A stretch of DNA of 64,000 nucleotides from Paraglaciecola marina (GCF_004360155.1 NZ_SAIS01000009.1:124001-188000); one strand, 5' to 3'; positions 50,252 through 60,232 are shown, counted from the first letter of the stretch. Notes: generated by a model from the sequence alone, not told the origin. Translations and numbers: made by a program.

Positions 50252-50878
50252 ATGATAGGTAACCTTCGCGGTATCTTACTTGAAAAACAGCCTCCTGAAA
50301 TACTTATCGAAGCCGGTGGCGTGGGCTACGAAGTGCATGTGCCCATGACCAGTTTTTATCAGTTACCAGAAATTGGTCAAGAAGCGAATATCTGTATTCA
50401 CTTTGTGACCCGTGAAGACGCTCAGCTGTTATTTGGATTTGCCAATAAACAAGAGCGAGCGGTTTTTCGTGAGTTAATTAAAGCCAGTGGTGTGGGGCCA
50501 AAACTAGCGCTAACCATTTTGTCTGGTATGAATGCTCTGCAATTTATGCAATGTGTAAGTATGGAAGATGTGACTGGACTAACTAAATTGCCTGGAGTGG
50601 GTAAAAAGACTGCAGAACGTTTAGTCATTGAAATGCGTGATAGGTTAAGCAAACTAGCCAAAGAACAAGGCTATGCAGAAACCGTGCACTTAACCCCAGA
50701 TTTACCTGTTGAAAACACCTTTGTACAACGTACCGATGCTAAAGAAGAAGCCTTAAGTGCGTTAATTGCTTTAGGATATAAAGCACCGCAAGCCACCAAA
50801 GTGATTAATTCTGTGCACCAAGAAGATATGAGCAGTGAAGTACTCATAAGAGAAGCGTTGCGAGCTATGGCAAATTAG
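50252..50878 (+). CDS. ruvA: Holliday-junction DNA-binding protein RuvA
   Basis: 208 residues (E. coli 203). It binds the junction as a tetramer and loads RuvB. N-terminal OB domain ([28 protein letters not shown]), two helix-hairpin-helix motifs ([11 protein letters not shown] and [13 protein letters not shown]), an acidic linker and the C-terminal RuvB-binding domain ([17 protein letters not shown]). AAGGAAACACC precedes the ATG. Confidence 0.97.
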   Translation: MIGNLRGILLEKQPPEILIEAGGVGYEVHVPMTSFYQLPEIGQEANICIHFVTREDAQLLFGFANKQERAVFRELIKASGVGPKLALTILSGMNALQFMQCVSMEDVTGLTKLPGVGKKTAERLVIEMRDRLSKLAKEQGYAETVHLTPDLPVENTFVQRTDAKEEALSALIALGYKAPQATKVINSVHQEDMSSEVLIREALRAMAN

Positions 50879-50939
50879 AGACGGCAGGCAATAAATTTGA
50901 TACTGTATAAAAAAACACTAAAGCTAATAATAAGTCACA

Positions 50940-51947
50940 ATGATTGAAGCAGACCGCATTATAAAACCCACAGCCAGCCATGAAGATGAAGTGGTTGACC
51001 GTGCCATTCGACCTAAAATGCTGGTTGATTATACTGGGCAAGATCATGTCTGCTCACAAATGGAAATCTTTATAGAAGCCGCCAGAAAGCGTAGTGATGC
51101 GCTCGATCATCTATTAATTTTTGGTCCCCCGGGTTTAGGTAAAACTACTTTGGCTAACATAGTGGCTAATGAAATGGGGGTGAATATTAAAACCACCTCT
51201 GGCCCTGTTTTAGAAAAAGCCGGTGATTTAGCGGCATTGTTAACCAATCTAGAAGAAAACGATGTATTGTTTATTGATGAAATACATCGCCTAAGCCCTG
51301 TAGTAGAAGAAATCTTGTATCCTGCCATGGAAGATTATCAACTCGATATTATGATTGGTGAAGGGCCAGCGGCACGTTCAATTAAATTGGAATTACCCCC
51401 TTTTACCTTAATTGGCGCAACCACAAGAGCGGGCTCTTTGACGTCTCCACTTAGAGATCGTTTTGGCATAGTACAGCGCCTAGAATTTTATAATGTTAAA
51501 GACTTAACTCAAATTGTAAAACGCTCCGCCAGTTATTTAGATTTAACTATGGAAGAAGAAGGGGCCTTTGAAGTGGCCAAACGCTCACGGGGAACTCCAA
51601 GAATCAGTAACCGTTTATTACGCCGAGTGCGAGATTTCGCTGAAGTAAAAGCAGATGGCAAGATCACGGCTGGCGTGGCGGCACAAGCTTTAGATATGTT
51701 AGACGTAGATAAAGAAGGGTTTGATTACATGGACCGGAAATTACTATTAGCCATTATTGAAAAATTTATGGGCGGTCCAGTAGGTTTAGATAACTTAGCC
51801 GCAGCTATTGGTGAAGAGCGTGACACCATAGAAGATGTAATAGAGCCGTTTTTAATTCAACAAGGTTTTCTGCAGCGTACTCCGAGAGGACGCATAGCTT
51901 CACAGCGAGCATTCTTGCATTTTGGAATAGATTATACTCCAGATTAA
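50940..51947 (+). CDS. ruvB: Holliday-junction branch-migration ATPase RuvB
   Basis: 335 residues (E. coli 336). A AAA+ hexameric motor. Walker A GPPGLGKT at 62-69, Walker B FIDEIH at 111-116, sensor region [21 protein letters not shown], and the C-terminal winged helix (FLQRTPRGR). The N-terminus MIEADRII is the normal one, although the ribosome-binding site is poor. No plus-strand terminator follows; the hairpin downstream is oriented for the opposite strand. Confidence 0.98.
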   Translation: MIEADRIIKPTASHEDEVVDRAIRPKMLVDYTGQDHVCSQMEIFIEAARKRSDALDHLLIFGPPGLGKTTLANIVANEMGVNIKTTSGPVLEKAGDLAALLTNLEENDVLFIDEIHRLSPVVEEILYPAMEDYQLDIMIGEGPAARSIKLELPPFTLIGATTRAGSLTSPLRDRFGIVQRLEFYNVKDLTQIVKRSASYLDLTMEEEGAFEVAKRSRGTPRISNRLLRRVRDFAEVKADGKITAGVAAQALDMLDVDKEGFDYMDRKLLLAIIEKFMGGPVGLDNLAAAIGEERDTIEDVIEPFLIQQGFLQRTPRGRIASQRAFLHFGIDYTPD

Positions 51948-51962
51948 CGCTTATTTTTAGGC

Positions 51963-51990
51963 AAAAAAAAAGCCCACACAAAGTGTGGGC
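51963..51990 (-). terminator. Strong intrinsic terminator on the minus strand
   Basis: GCCCACAC (51972-51979), loop AAA, GTGTGGGC (51983-51990). The A-run at 51963-51971 gives nine T after the stem on the minus strand; on the plus strand no T-run follows. There is no minus-strand protein gene upstream of it within the gap or beyond. Confidence 0.85.
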
Positions 51991-52148
51991 AAGCAACTAA
52001 AAAATTAGTTAAAGGGAATAAATCCAAGGAACATGTCAAAAAACTATTTTCACTTTTCAACCGTTTGGCGTCTAAATTACTCTGTAGCTCTAAGAACAGG
52101 TGCTATTCTAAGAGTTATTGAGGTTTGTACAACTGAATAAAATTGATA
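51963..52148 (-). ncRNA. Candidate small RNA transcribed towards ruvB
   Basis: A sigma-70-like promoter reads leftwards: minus-strand TTGAAA (52184-52179), 18 bases, TCTAAT (52160-52155). Initiation near 52148 and termination at the 51963-51990 hairpin give a transcript of about 185 nucleotides ending in nine U, the usual form of an Hfq-dependent small RNA. A second hairpin, AACTAA/TTAGTT, lies just before the terminator. It does not resemble any small RNA that I can recall. Entirely predicted from these signals. Confidence 0.45.
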
Positions 52149-52158
52149 TTAGGCATTA

Positions 52159-52182
52159 GAAAAACTAATGAGTTAGTTTTTC
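52159..52182. repeat. 10-bp perfect inverted repeat overlapping the predicted promoter
   Basis: GAAAAACTAA (52159-52168), TGAG, TTAGTTTTTC (52173-52182). It spans the spacer of the predicted minus-strand promoter, so it could be an operator; as RNA it would be a weak AT-rich hairpin. Confidence 0.6.
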
Positions 52183-52556
52183 AAAATAAATGGATGTTAG
52201 ACTTTAGGCGTATATCTATTTTATCTTTTTGATTTTAAAGGGTTTTTTATTCTGGTTATTTATTGTTCTATTATTTTTTCTGATTCTAAAAAGATTCTAG
52301 TAAAGTTAATGGGTATTAGCCTAGCTTGAATGTTTATTCACTATGTTAATGTGAGTTAATAGATGTTTTTAACCTGCGATTTTTGCTTTTACAGGTAATT
52401 ATATGATTAATATGGTTTTTTAAGTTGCTGTAAGGTGATTTTAAGGGGTTGTATATTTATTAGTTGGTAGCATAACTATTAAATATTGATAGTTAATCTC
52501 GATTCGAAAAGTTTTTTTAGTTGCTAGATTATTGACATTAAAAAGTTGAAAATAAA

Positions 52557-52958
52557 ATGAGCTTTGAACATAAAATTCGTGTTTATTACGAAGATACAGA
52601 TGCTGGTGGCATTGTTTATTATGCTAACTATTTAAAGTTTATGGAAAGGGCCAGAACAGAGTGGTTGAGAGCAATGGGGACAGAACAAGATATTCTTTTG
52701 GAACATTCTGTGGGTTTTGTCGTCAAACGGGTCGAAATGGATAATCACGCCCCTGCAAGGTTCAATGAATTGTTGAGTATTCAAACCGAAATAGTAGAAT
52801 TGAAGCGTGCCAGTTTAGTGTTTAAACAAATCATCATCAGCCCAGCCAATAAACCTTTGGTTAGTGCTTTAATACGAGTCGCCTGTGTAAATATATTAAA
52901 TATGAAACCACAAGCCATTCCAGAAAAAATATTAGGGGAATTTTCACGTGTCATCTGA
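52557..52958 (+). CDS. ybgC: YbgC, acyl-CoA thioesterase of the Tol-Pal operon
   Basis: 133 residues (E. coli 134). A hot-dog thioesterase with the motif [25 protein letters not shown], in which the Asp of DTDAGG is catalytic. E. coli YbgC hydrolyses short acyl-CoA and interacts with phospholipid-synthesis proteins. It is first in the ybgC-tolQRAB-pal-cpoB operon and overlaps tolQ by 11 bases. Confidence 0.95.
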   Translation: MSFEHKIRVYYEDTDAGGIVYYANYLKFMERARTEWLRAMGTEQDILLEHSVGFVVKRVEMDNHAPARFNELLSIQTEIVELKRASLVFKQIIISPANKPLVSALIRVACVNILNMKPQAIPEKILGEFSRVI

Positions 52959-53649
52959 GTTATCTTTTATCGATCTGATTTTAGAAGCTAGTTTACTAGT
53001 TCAACTGGTTATGTTGTTGTTGATTATTGCATCTATCGCATCTTGGGCTTTTATTATTGAGCGCAGTCGAGCTTTGAATGCTGCTCGTAGTGAAATGAAG
53101 AAATTTGAAGACAAATTTTGGTCTGGCGTTGATTTAAATAAATTTTATCAAGAACTAGCTGCCCGAGAAACTGTAGGGGGGATGGCTAGTATGTTCTGTT
53201 CTGGCTTTAAAGAGTTTGTGAAATTGCGAAAGAGTTCATCCACTCCAGCAGATGCCATTATGGAAGGTACATCCCGTGCCATGCGTGTTTCTTTATCGAG
53301 AGAAATAGATAGTTTAGAAAGTCGCTTACCGTTTTTGGCCACAACTGGTTCAATTAGCCCCTACATTGGTTTGTTTGGGACAGTTTGGGGCATAATGAAT
53401 TCGTTTATTGCATTAGGTGGCCAACAACAAGCAACCTTAGCTATGGTGGCTCCAGGTATTGCTGAAGCATTGATTGCAACCGCGATGGGATTATTTGCTG
53501 CCATTCCAGCTGTAATTGCCTACAACCGTTTCAGTCATCAAGTAGAGAAACTTGAAAATAGCTATGGCAATTTTATGGAAGAATTTTCAAGTATTTTGCA
53601 TAGACAAGCCTTGTCATCTAGTGCCGAAACTAACCAAGCTGCTGGATAG
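52948..53649 (+). CDS. tolQ: TolQ, proton-channel subunit
   Basis: 233 residues (E. coli 230). An inner-membrane protein of the MotA/TolQ/ExbB family that, with TolR, uses the proton gradient to energise TolA for outer-membrane constriction at division. Three membrane helices: about 15-37, 130-155 and 165-190. [19 protein letters not shown] and [23 protein letters not shown] are the channel motifs. GTG start with AGGGGAA upstream, inside the end of ybgC. Confidence 0.96.
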   Translation: MSSELSFIDLILEASLLVQLVMLLLIIASIASWAFIIERSRALNAARSEMKKFEDKFWSGVDLNKFYQELAARETVGGMASMFCSGFKEFVKLRKSSSTPADAIMEGTSRAMRVSLSREIDSLESRLPFLATTGSISPYIGLFGTVWGIMNSFIALGGQQQATLAMVAPGIAEALIATAMGLFAAIPAVIAYNRFSHQVEKLENSYGNFMEEFSSILHRQALSSSAETNQAAG

Positions 53650-53660
53650 GTAGTTAAACT

Positions 53661-54083
53661 ATGTATGTAAGAAAACGTAGACGCCCAGTCTCTGAGATTA
53701 ATGTTGTTCCTTATATCGATGTAATGTTGGTATTGTTGATTATCTTTATGGTAACCGCTCCCTTAATCACCCAGGGTGTAAAGGTAGATTTACCGAAAGC
53801 TGATTCGCAACCTTTAGATGAAGAAGCTAAGCCTCCGATTGTGGCGTCGGTAGATGCCCAAGGCCAATATTTCTTAAATGTGGGAGATACCCAGGATGAA
53901 CCCATGTCTGCGGTCGACCTAGCCACTTTAGTAGCTGCACAATTACAAGTTGAACCCGATATACCTGTAGTTGTTAGAGGTGACGGTGCTGTGCCCTATA
54001 GTGAAGTCGTTCAATTGATGGTGTTGTTACAAAGAGCTGGCGCGCCGTCAGTGGGATTAATGACGACTCCACCGGAGAATTAG
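53661..54083 (+). CDS. tolR: TolR, proton-channel partner
   Basis: 140 residues (E. coli 142). A single membrane helix (about 17-36) carries the essential Asp in VVPYIDVMLVLLIIFMV. A periplasmic peptidoglycan-binding domain follows. Located 11 bases after tolQ and 7 before tolA. Confidence 0.96.
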   Translation: MYVRKRRRPVSEINVVPYIDVMLVLLIIFMVTAPLITQGVKVDLPKADSQPLDEEAKPPIVASVDAQGQYFLNVGDTQDEPMSAVDLATLVAAQLQVEPDIPVVVRGDGAVPYSEVVQLMVLLQRAGAPSVGLMTTPPEN

Positions 54084-54090
54084 GCTAGCA

Positions 54091-54981
54091 ATGAACCTTT
54101 CCACTAGTTTTTCATTGTCCTTTTTGCTGCACTTAGCTGTGTTGTTTATGGTGTGGGTGAGTGCTGACTTTTCTTCATCTAAGGAAACTCCAGAGTATTC
54201 TGCCCCCGCACCAATTATTGAAGCTAAGGCAGTAGATGAACAGCAATTACAACAACAGGTTCAAAAAATAAAAGACCAGAAGAAGGCTCAGCAACAAAAA
54301 GAAGAGCAAAGGGTTAAAGATTTAGAACGCAGAGCTGCCGAGGCTGAAAGAAAGCGAAAGCAGCAAGAGTCTGAAGTATCTGAATTAAAGAAGCAGGCCC
54401 GTCAACAAGAGCAAAATAAAAAGAAAGCAGAACAAGCTGCCGCTGCCGCCCGAGAAAGACAGAAACAAGAAAAAGCTAAAGCTGAAAAGCTCGAAGCTGA
54501 GCGAAAGCGCAAAGAATTAGAAAAGAAAAAAGCCGATGAACTTGCACGTAAAGCAAAAGAAAAGCGTGAAAAAGAAGAAGCGGCTTTAAAAGAATTAGAA
54601 AGAAAACGGCAACAAGAAAAAGAACAAGCAGAGCAACAAAAACTTTTAGAAGAGCAGTTACAAGCAGAACAAGCTGCAAGACAGCAAATACGAAATAAGC
54701 AAGTCTTGTCTGAAGTTCAAAAGTACCAAGCGTTAATCAAACAGACTATTGAACGAAACTTGATAGTAGATGATTCTATGAAAGGTAATTCTTGTCGCTT
54801 AAATATTCGTTTAGCATCGAATGGGTTAGTAATACAAGTTACTGAATTAGGTGGTAATGCTATTTTATGCCGTGCCGCTAAAGCAGCTGTATATAAATCA
54901 GATACATTGCCAGTTTCAAAAGAAGCGGACGTAAATCAACAATTACGTGATATTAACTTAACTGTAGAGCCAAAATTGTAA
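54091..54981 (+). CDS. tolA: TolA, periplasm-spanning linker
   Basis: 296 residues, shorter than E. coli (421). One N-terminal membrane helix (about 7-25), then a long charged alpha-helical domain rich in Lys, Glu, Gln and Ala (about 55-215), and a C-terminal domain III with the two Cys of NSCRLNIRL and AILCRAA. The shorter length falls in the helical domain, which varies among species. It shares one base with the tolB start (taATG). Confidence 0.95.
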   Translation: MNLSTSFSLSFLLHLAVLFMVWVSADFSSSKETPEYSAPAPIIEAKAVDEQQLQQQVQKIKDQKKAQQQKEEQRVKDLERRAAEAERKRKQQESEVSELKKQARQQEQNKKKAEQAAAAARERQKQEKAKAEKLEAERKRKELEKKKADELARKAKEKREKEEAALKELERKRQQEKEQAEQQKLLEEQLQAEQAARQQIRNKQVLSEVQKYQALIKQTIERNLIVDDSMKGNSCRLNIRLASNGLVIQVTELGGNAILCRAAKAAVYKSDTLPVSKEADVNQQLRDINLTVEPKL

Positions 54982-56339
54982 TGCCCAAACTTAGAGTTGT
55001 ACTCCTTCCTTTATTATTTTCCCTAATGAGTTTTAACAGTTTCTCTGCCCTGGAGATTGTCATTACTGAAGGGGTTGATACATCAAGACCTATAGGTATT
55101 GTGCCGTTTAAGTGGGTTGGCGACGGTGTAATGCCTGAAAAACTTACTGAAGTAATTGGTGCCGATTTACGCCGTAGTGGTAAATTTAATCCTATTAAGG
55201 CAATAGATATGCCTCAGTATCCTGCTACTGACGCAGAGGTTGATTATAGTGCTTGGGCTGCAAAAGGTGTTGAAGCCGTTTTGGTGGGCACTATCGAACT
55301 CGCTGGCATTGATAGATATACAGTATCTTATGAGTTAATTGATGTACTACGTGGGCAAATTACCGGTGGTGATTCACAAGTTCTAGTGGGTGGAAAATTA
55401 GTTAGCAGTAGTGAGCACATATTAGAAACCAGAAGATCAACTATTTCAGGAAACGAATTTAGACAATACTCCCATAGAATTAGTGATGTGGTTTATGAAA
55501 AGCTTACGGGTGAAAAAGGGGCCTTTATGACCCGGATTGCCTATGTATTGGTAAGAGATAGGCAAGCACATGAGTTTCCATATCAATTGGTAGTATCTGA
55601 CTATGATGGTGTTAATGAAACTGTGTTGTTACGTTCGAAAGAGCCATTGATGTCACCTTCTTGGTCTCCTGATGGGACTAAGCTTGCTTATGTTAGTTTT
55701 GAGAATAAGCGACCACAGATTTATATCCAAGATATCTACACCATGAGCCGTACTCAAATGACCAGCTTTCCTGGAATAAATGGTTCGCCAAAATTTTCAC
55801 CTGATGGTAAAAAGCTAGCTTTAGTATTGTCTAAAGATGGCAATCCCGAATTATATGTTATGGATATAGCGAGTAAACATATTCGCAGACTCACAAATAA
55901 TAGGGCGATAGATACTGAACCTAGTTGGTTGCCTGATAGTAAAGGATTGATATTTAGTTCAGAACGGGGTGGTAAACCTCAGATATATCGAGTAAATTTA
56001 GCTACGAACAAGGTTCGACGCCTAACGTTTGATGGCGAAATGAATTTAGGTGGTACGGTAACCCCTAATGGCGAGCAGATGGTGATGGTGAATCGAACCC
56101 GAGGCAACTATCATATTGCAAGGCAAGATCTTGATAGTGGGGATCTAATGGTTTTAACCAAAACTTATTTAGATGAATCGCCAAGTATTGCTCCAAATGG
56201 AAGTATGATCATATACAGTACATTGCATCAAGGAAAACAAGTTTTGTCTTTGGTCTCCCTTGATGGAAGATTTAAGGCTCGTCTACCAGCAGCCGATGGA
56301 CAAGTAAAGGCACCAAGTTGGTCGCCGTTTTTACTGTAG
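54981..56339 (+). CDS. tolB: TolB, periplasmic beta-propeller
   Basis: 452 residues (E. coli 430). Signal peptide at about 1-22, whose product N-terminus [20 protein letters not shown] is the conserved TolA-binding region. Domain 1 to about 165; then a six-bladed propeller with repeats such as [17 protein letters not shown] and [17 protein letters not shown] that binds Pal. Ends 46 bases before pal. Confidence 0.97.
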   Translation: MPKLRVVLLPLLFSLMSFNSFSALEIVITEGVDTSRPIGIVPFKWVGDGVMPEKLTEVIGADLRRSGKFNPIKAIDMPQYPATDAEVDYSAWAAKGVEAVLVGTIELAGIDRYTVSYELIDVLRGQITGGDSQVLVGGKLVSSSEHILETRRSTISGNEFRQYSHRISDVVYEKLTGEKGAFMTRIAYVLVRDRQAHEFPYQLVVSDYDGVNETVLLRSKEPLMSPSWSPDGTKLAYVSFENKRPQIYIQDIYTMSRTQMTSFPGINGSPKFSPDGKKLALVLSKDGNPELYVMDIASKHIRRLTNNRAIDTEPSWLPDSKGLIFSSERGGKPQIYRVNLATNKVRRLTFDGEMNLGGTVTPNGEQMVMVNRTRGNYHIARQDLDSGDLMVLTKTYLDESPSIAPNGSMIIYSTLHQGKQVLSLVSLDGRFKARLPAADGQVKAPSWSPFLL

Positions 56340-56385
56340 CTTTGAGATATATAATTTAAATTCGATAAAAATAGGAATAAAAAGA

Positions 56386-56946
56386 ATGCAGCTTAATAAA
56401 ATTTTTAAAGGTTTAATCATAGCTTTACCTGTTGTGACCTTAATGGCTTGTTCATCAACAAGTGAAGACGAAGCTTTAGCCGCTGAGCAAGCGAGAATCG
56501 CACAAGAGCAAGCAGCCGCTGATGCCCAAGCTGCAGAAGATGCAAAAGTTCAAACCGGAACTGTAGCGCCTTTAATGTCACCTGAAGAAGAAATGAAAAA
56601 GCAATTGGATGAGTTGCAAGAAAGCCAAACTGTTTATTTTGACTTTGACCGCGCTAGTATAAAGCCTGAGTTTTATTCAGTATTAGATTTACATGCCGCA
56701 TTTTTAGTTAAAAATAGCAGCCAATCTGTTGTTATTGAAGGTCATACAGATAGCCGTGGTACACCAGAGTATAATATTGCTTTAGGTGAGTCTCGAGCCA
56801 AATCAGTTCAGACTTATCTATTAAATGCAGGTGTAAGCTCTTCGCAAATTTCTGTTGTTTCTTATGGTGAAGAAAAGCCAGTTAATTATTACAGTACTGC
56901 AGCGGCTTTCGCAGAAAACCGTCGTGGTGTATTAGTTTACCAATAG
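56386..56946 (+). CDS. pal: Pal, peptidoglycan-associated lipoprotein
   Basis: 186 residues (E. coli 173). Lipoprotein signal with the lipobox LMAC (Cys22). An Ala/Gln/Glu-rich linker precedes an OmpA-like peptidoglycan-binding domain with VYFDFDRASIKPEFYSVLD and VVIEGHTDSRGTPEYNIALG. Anchored in the outer membrane; binds TolB and TolA. AGGAATAAAAAG precedes the ATG. Confidence 0.97.
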   Translation: MQLNKIFKGLIIALPVVTLMACSSTSEDEALAAEQARIAQEQAAADAQAAEDAKVQTGTVAPLMSPEEEMKKQLDELQESQTVYFDFDRASIKPEFYSVLDLHAAFLVKNSSQSVVIEGHTDSRGTPEYNIALGESRAKSVQTYLLNAGVSSSQISVVSYGEEKPVNYYSTAAAFAENRRGVLVYQ

Positions 56947-56958
56947 TAGATTTTAAAC

Positions 56959-57708
56959 ATGATAAAACGCACCTTAGCGCTAAGTTTGCTAGGGCTATAC
57001 GGAGCCGCAGTTATTGCGGCTCCTGCGCCTGTGGCAGATGTAAATGACAGTAGTGATAAACAACGTCTTGTGGAACTAGAAAGAAAGTTTGCGTCTCGTA
57101 CTCAAGCTCAACATCGTCAACAAGAACAATTGGACCTGTTACAAAGCGAAGTGAGTGAGCTTCGTGGTGCAATTGAAGTTCAAAGTTATCAATTAGAGAA
57201 AATCTTAGAGCGGCAGCGTGAGTTGTACCTTGAAATTGATAAACGTATTGAAGAAGTAAAGGCTCAACCAAGTACACAGGTTGCCACTGTGGCCACGCAG
57301 CTCGATACGCCTAGTGTTGCTACTCCGATATCTGGAAGTGATAACGAAGCTTACGATAAAGCGGTTAACCTAATATTAAAAGATCGCCTGTATGACCAAG
57401 CTATTCTAGAGTTTGAGGCATTTTTACAAAATTATCCTACTTCTGACTATGTGCCAAATGCGCGATATTGGTTAGGTCAAGTATTGTTTAATAAACAAGA
57501 TTGGGTAGGGGCCGGTGAGCAATTTCAGTCGCTAGTTAGTAATTATCCAGACTCTAATAAAAGAGCGGATGCTTTGTTAAAGCTTGGGATTACGGAACTA
57601 GAAAGATCAAATGCAGCTAGAGCTAAACAATTATGGGAACAATTAATGAGCGAATTCCCAGACTCTTCTTCGGCAAAGTTGGCGAGCAAGAGGTTAAATA
57701 GTCTATAA
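56959..57708 (+). CDS. cpoB: CpoB/YbgF, cell-division coordinator
   Basis: 249 residues (E. coli 263). Signal peptide at 1-20 (AVIAA), a trimerising coiled coil at about 32-90, a Thr/Ala-rich linker, and C-terminal TPR repeats (DRLYDQAILEFEAFLQNYP; NARYWLGQVLFNKQDW). In E. coli it couples PBP1B peptidoglycan synthesis to the Tol machine. Last gene of the operon; no clear terminator follows directly. Confidence 0.95.
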   Translation: MIKRTLALSLLGLYGAAVIAAPAPVADVNDSSDKQRLVELERKFASRTQAQHRQQEQLDLLQSEVSELRGAIEVQSYQLEKILERQRELYLEIDKRIEEVKAQPSTQVATVATQLDTPSVATPISGSDNEAYDKAVNLILKDRLYDQAILEFEAFLQNYPTSDYVPNARYWLGQVLFNKQDWVGAGEQFQSLVSNYPDSNKRADALLKLGITELERSNAARAKQLWEQLMSEFPDSSSAKLASKRLNSL

Positions 57709-57816
57709 AAATTGTGCGCTAAACTATTAATTAGCGCCAATGTTTCATTCTTTATACAAGTATCGTTCGCTTTTTCAGCAAACAGTTGAAATTATTAAAA
57801 TAAATTAATTTTAGGC

Positions 57817-57844
57817 TTGCACAGAATTTTCAATTGAGTATTAT
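57817..57844 (+). promoter_or_regulatory. Promoter of the tRNA-Lys pair
   Basis: TTGCAC (57817-57822), 16 bases, TATTAT (57839-57844), followed by ATGCCGCC, a GC-rich stretch usual at stable-RNA promoters. The leader contains CGCCT/AGGCG, a short stem that could mark a processing site. Confidence 0.55.
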
Positions 57845-57876
57845 ATGCCGCCTTCGCAGTGAGGCGAACGGAAAAA

Positions 57877-57952
57877 GGGTCGTTAGCTCAGTTGGTAGAG
57901 CAGTTGACTTTTAATCAATTGGTCGCTGGTTCGAATCCAGCACGACCCACCA
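57877..57952 (+). tRNA. tRNA-Lys (UUU), copy 1
   Basis: 76 bases including encoded CCA. Acceptor GGGTCGT pairs with ACGACCC; D-arm AGCTCAGTTGGTAGAGC; anticodon loop CTTTTAA (anticodon TTT); T-arm with GGTTCGAATCC. Differs from E. coli tRNA-Lys by a compensated pair in the T-arm. Confidence 0.98.
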
Positions 57953-57995
57953 CTTTCCAAATCTCACCGCGTTTATGTAAAGTTTTCAATTAGAT

Positions 57996-58071
57996 GGGTC
58001 GTTAGCTCAGTTGGTAGAGCAGTTGACTTTTAATCAATTGGTCGCTGGTTCGAATCCAGCACGACCCACCA
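57996..58071 (+). tRNA. tRNA-Lys (UUU), copy 2
   Basis: Identical to copy 1 over all 76 bases, 43 bases downstream. One transcript is likely. The identical copies point to recent duplication or gene conversion. Confidence 0.98.
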
Positions 58072-58570
58072 TCTTTCTAAGTTTTCCTCAAAGTTATCAA
58101 TACAAATCAATATTCAAAGTTATTGACGTAAGTCGTGCCGGATGAGGATCAGCGTGGTAAATTCACTTTGAGGCAAATCAATTATGCGCCCATGATGATC
58201 GGCACCCAAATAAGACATCCTTGTCTTATTGAAAAGCGGAGCGGAACTTCGTTCCTAAAACTTCCGTTATCCCCCACCATCATTTTTGAAGCTTCATAAC
58301 TTACTAGATAACATGATAAAGCGACCTTTAGCGCTTTATGCAGTTTTTATCTGAATCCAATTATAGTTTTGTAACACTGACTGAGTATGAGAGAGCTAGA
58401 GCGTCTAGAATAAAATGCCTAACTGTATGAGTATCATTAAACTTGGTAACTATTATTCTCTATAAATATTTGGCTAGTATTAATTAATATACCTGTAATC
58501 TTTGTTTAGACATGAACTTGAAGCATTCTTCATTTACAATTAATCGGACACTCTGCAACGAAGAAGATAG
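58072..58570. other. Non-coding gap after the tRNA genes
   Basis: 499 bases without an ORF. AATAAGACA/TGTCTTATT with a four-base loop at 58209-58230 is a perfect 9-bp stem but lacks a T-run. The tRNA 3' flank CCCACCATC (58066-58074) recurs near 58275, which could be a relic of insertion at the tRNA end; the match is short. Confidence 0.45.
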
Positions 58571-59413
58571 ATGGATTTACAAGATTACGTAGACAATGCT
58601 GGTGATATATTTGTTTTACCAGAAGCGGTTATTAAAATTAAACAATTAATCGATGATGATGCTGCTTCTTTGGATGATATTGCAGAGGTCATAAATTATG
58701 ATCCTGCCATAATGACCCAAGTCTTGAAAATATCGAATAGTGCTCTCTATAAGTTTCCAAATACTATAACGACTGTATCTAAAGCCATTCAGGTAATTGG
58801 CACACATTCTATTTATGATTTGGTGCTAGCTTATGGTGTTGCTAGCGCCTTTAAAGATATCGCAACTGATGTAATCGATTTAGATAAGTATTGGGAAGAG
58901 TCAGTTTTTTGTGGGTTGTTGTGTAAATACTTAGCGGATGAACTTGGACTAAAAGAGCCGGAAAAGCTATTTGTGTGTGGGTTATTGCATAATTTAGGTG
59001 AGCTGGTAATGGTGCAATTAAATCCAGAGAGCGCCAAGAAATGCATGGATATTTCTTCTAAACGTCCATTGCAACAGCAAAAACAACATCTAGGGTTTTC
59101 TTATGTTGATATCTCTAGTCGTTTGCTCGAACTTTGGGGAATACCCTCAGATATAGTTCGCATAGTAGAGTCTACACATGGTGCCCAGCAGGAACCTATG
59201 ACTCAAGAACAACAAGTCATTCAACTAGGATACTTGTTGGCACTAAATAACATTAATAATGAGCATTTCTCTAGATTTGATGGCGTAACCCCTGAAATGT
59301 ATGGTGTTTTAAACTTGGATAAAGAAAGCATAGATAATGCTGTAGATTTTAGTAATTTACAGCTTATGAGTGCTTTAGCCTTGTTTAGCCCGTCGTCATT
59401 CGCATTATTTTAA
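58571..59413 (+). CDS. HDOD-domain protein
   Basis: 280 residues, almost entirely one HDOD domain (about 8-210): LPEAVIKIKQLIDDDAASLDDIAEVINYDPAIMTQVLKISNSALY is characteristic. HDOD is an HD-like fold without the catalytic metal residues and acts as a signalling or adaptor module in motility, biofilm and cyclic-di-GMP systems. No partner domain is present. Ends 6 bases from the convergent thioesterase. Confidence 0.85.
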   Translation: MDLQDYVDNAGDIFVLPEAVIKIKQLIDDDAASLDDIAEVINYDPAIMTQVLKISNSALYKFPNTITTVSKAIQVIGTHSIYDLVLAYGVASAFKDIATDVIDLDKYWEESVFCGLLCKYLADELGLKEPEKLFVCGLLHNLGELVMVQLNPESAKKCMDISSKRPLQQQKQHLGFSYVDISSRLLELWGIPSDIVRIVESTHGAQQEPMTQEQQVIQLGYLLALNNINNEHFSRFDGVTPEMYGVLNLDKESIDNAVDFSNLQLMSALALFSPSSFALF

Positions 59414-59419
59414 AGCGGA

Positions 59420-60232
59420 TTAGGCGAATATCGCTACCGTTTGCCTGCTTAACGCAACTAAAGCTCCACTACTATCCCAAACTTCTGCTTCTGTATTAGC
59501 ATACCCATCTTGAGCATGTCGGGTTTTAGCTTTGTATACAAACCAGTCGGTGGGGTTAAATTGTTGGTGTGGGTGAATAAACTCTAAATTCCAATTCACT
59601 GTACTAGCTGCTGCAGGCCATTTTAACTGCTGTAAAACGGTTGGGGGCCACACATCAATCAAACTCACTAGATGAGCTTCTGTAAACGCTTTAGGAGCAA
59701 CCTTAAACCGCATTCGACCAAAAGTATGGCTGTTTTTATTGCCAGTAAAAGGCCAGCCTCCATCGGTTTTGGCTAATTCAAACTGACTAATAAATTTAGG
59801 GGTCACTTTAGGAATAGCTGGCAGAAAGTTTGCCTTTATTGGACCTTCTAAACCATGCTCCAAGTTATTGTGGACACGTATCTTTGATTGCCTATTTACG
59901 CCAAAGCTAGCCTGACTGAGAACCGCTGTGTTTCCATTTTGAATGATCCTGCCCATAGCCTGGGTGACATTTTTACCTTGTCTCAATATTTCAACCTGTA
60001 TGGTAAATTCTTTATTCGCTTCTAGTGGACCAATAAATGCGGTGTTAAAAGATCTCATTAGATTTTCTGGCGGGATACTTTCTCGAATAGCCTTATATAT
60101 TAAGGCTGCTGATACACCGCCGTATATGGTTCTCCCTTGTGTCCAAGACTTGTCTAATGTGAGTTGTATTTCGGTTGTGTTTTGTTCTATTTGATTTTTA
60201 ATAGAATCAAAAAAGCTGTCTATGTGCATCAT
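59420..60232 (-). CDS. TesB-like acyl-CoA thioesterase
   Basis: 270 residues with two hot-dog halves. GRTIYGGVSAALIYKAI and MRSFNTAFIGPLEANKEFTIQVEILRQGKN are the first half; the second contains WNLEFIHPHQQFNPTDWFVY and GYANTEAEVWDSSGALVALSRQTVAIF. This fits the acyl-CoA thioesterase II/4HBT_3 family. Starts MMHIDSFF after a weak ribosome-binding site (GGACAA). Fatty-acid turnover is inferred from family only. Confidence 0.85.
   Translation of the reverse strand: MMHIDSFFDSIKNQIEQNTTEIQLTLDKSWTQGRTIYGGVSAALIYKAIRESIPPENLMRSFNTAFIGPLEANKEFTIQVEILRQGKNVTQAMGRIIQNGNTAVLSQASFGVNRQSKIRVHNNLEHGLEGPIKANFLPAIPKVTPKFISQFELAKTDGGWPFTGNKNSHTFGRMRFKVAPKAFTEAHLVSLIDVWPPTVLQQLKWPAAASTVNWNLEFIHPHQQFNPTDWFVYKAKTRHAQDGYANTEAEVWDSSGALVALSRQTVAIFA

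Larger units (their letters stand above)
51948..52556. other. 609-base non-coding gap between ruvB and ybgC
   Basis: AT-rich with no ORF on either strand that carries a ribosome-binding site. It holds a minus-strand terminator (51963-51990), a candidate small RNA gene and a 10-bp inverted repeat (52159-52182), described separately. Confidence 0.6.

Noticed and set aside
51963-51990. Terminator for ruvB
   Set aside because: On the plus strand the stem is preceded by A and not followed by T; the polarity fits only a minus-strand transcript.
58072-58570. A prophage or integrated element at the tRNA-Lys genes
   Set aside because: No integrase or phage gene follows; only a short repeat of uncertain significance.
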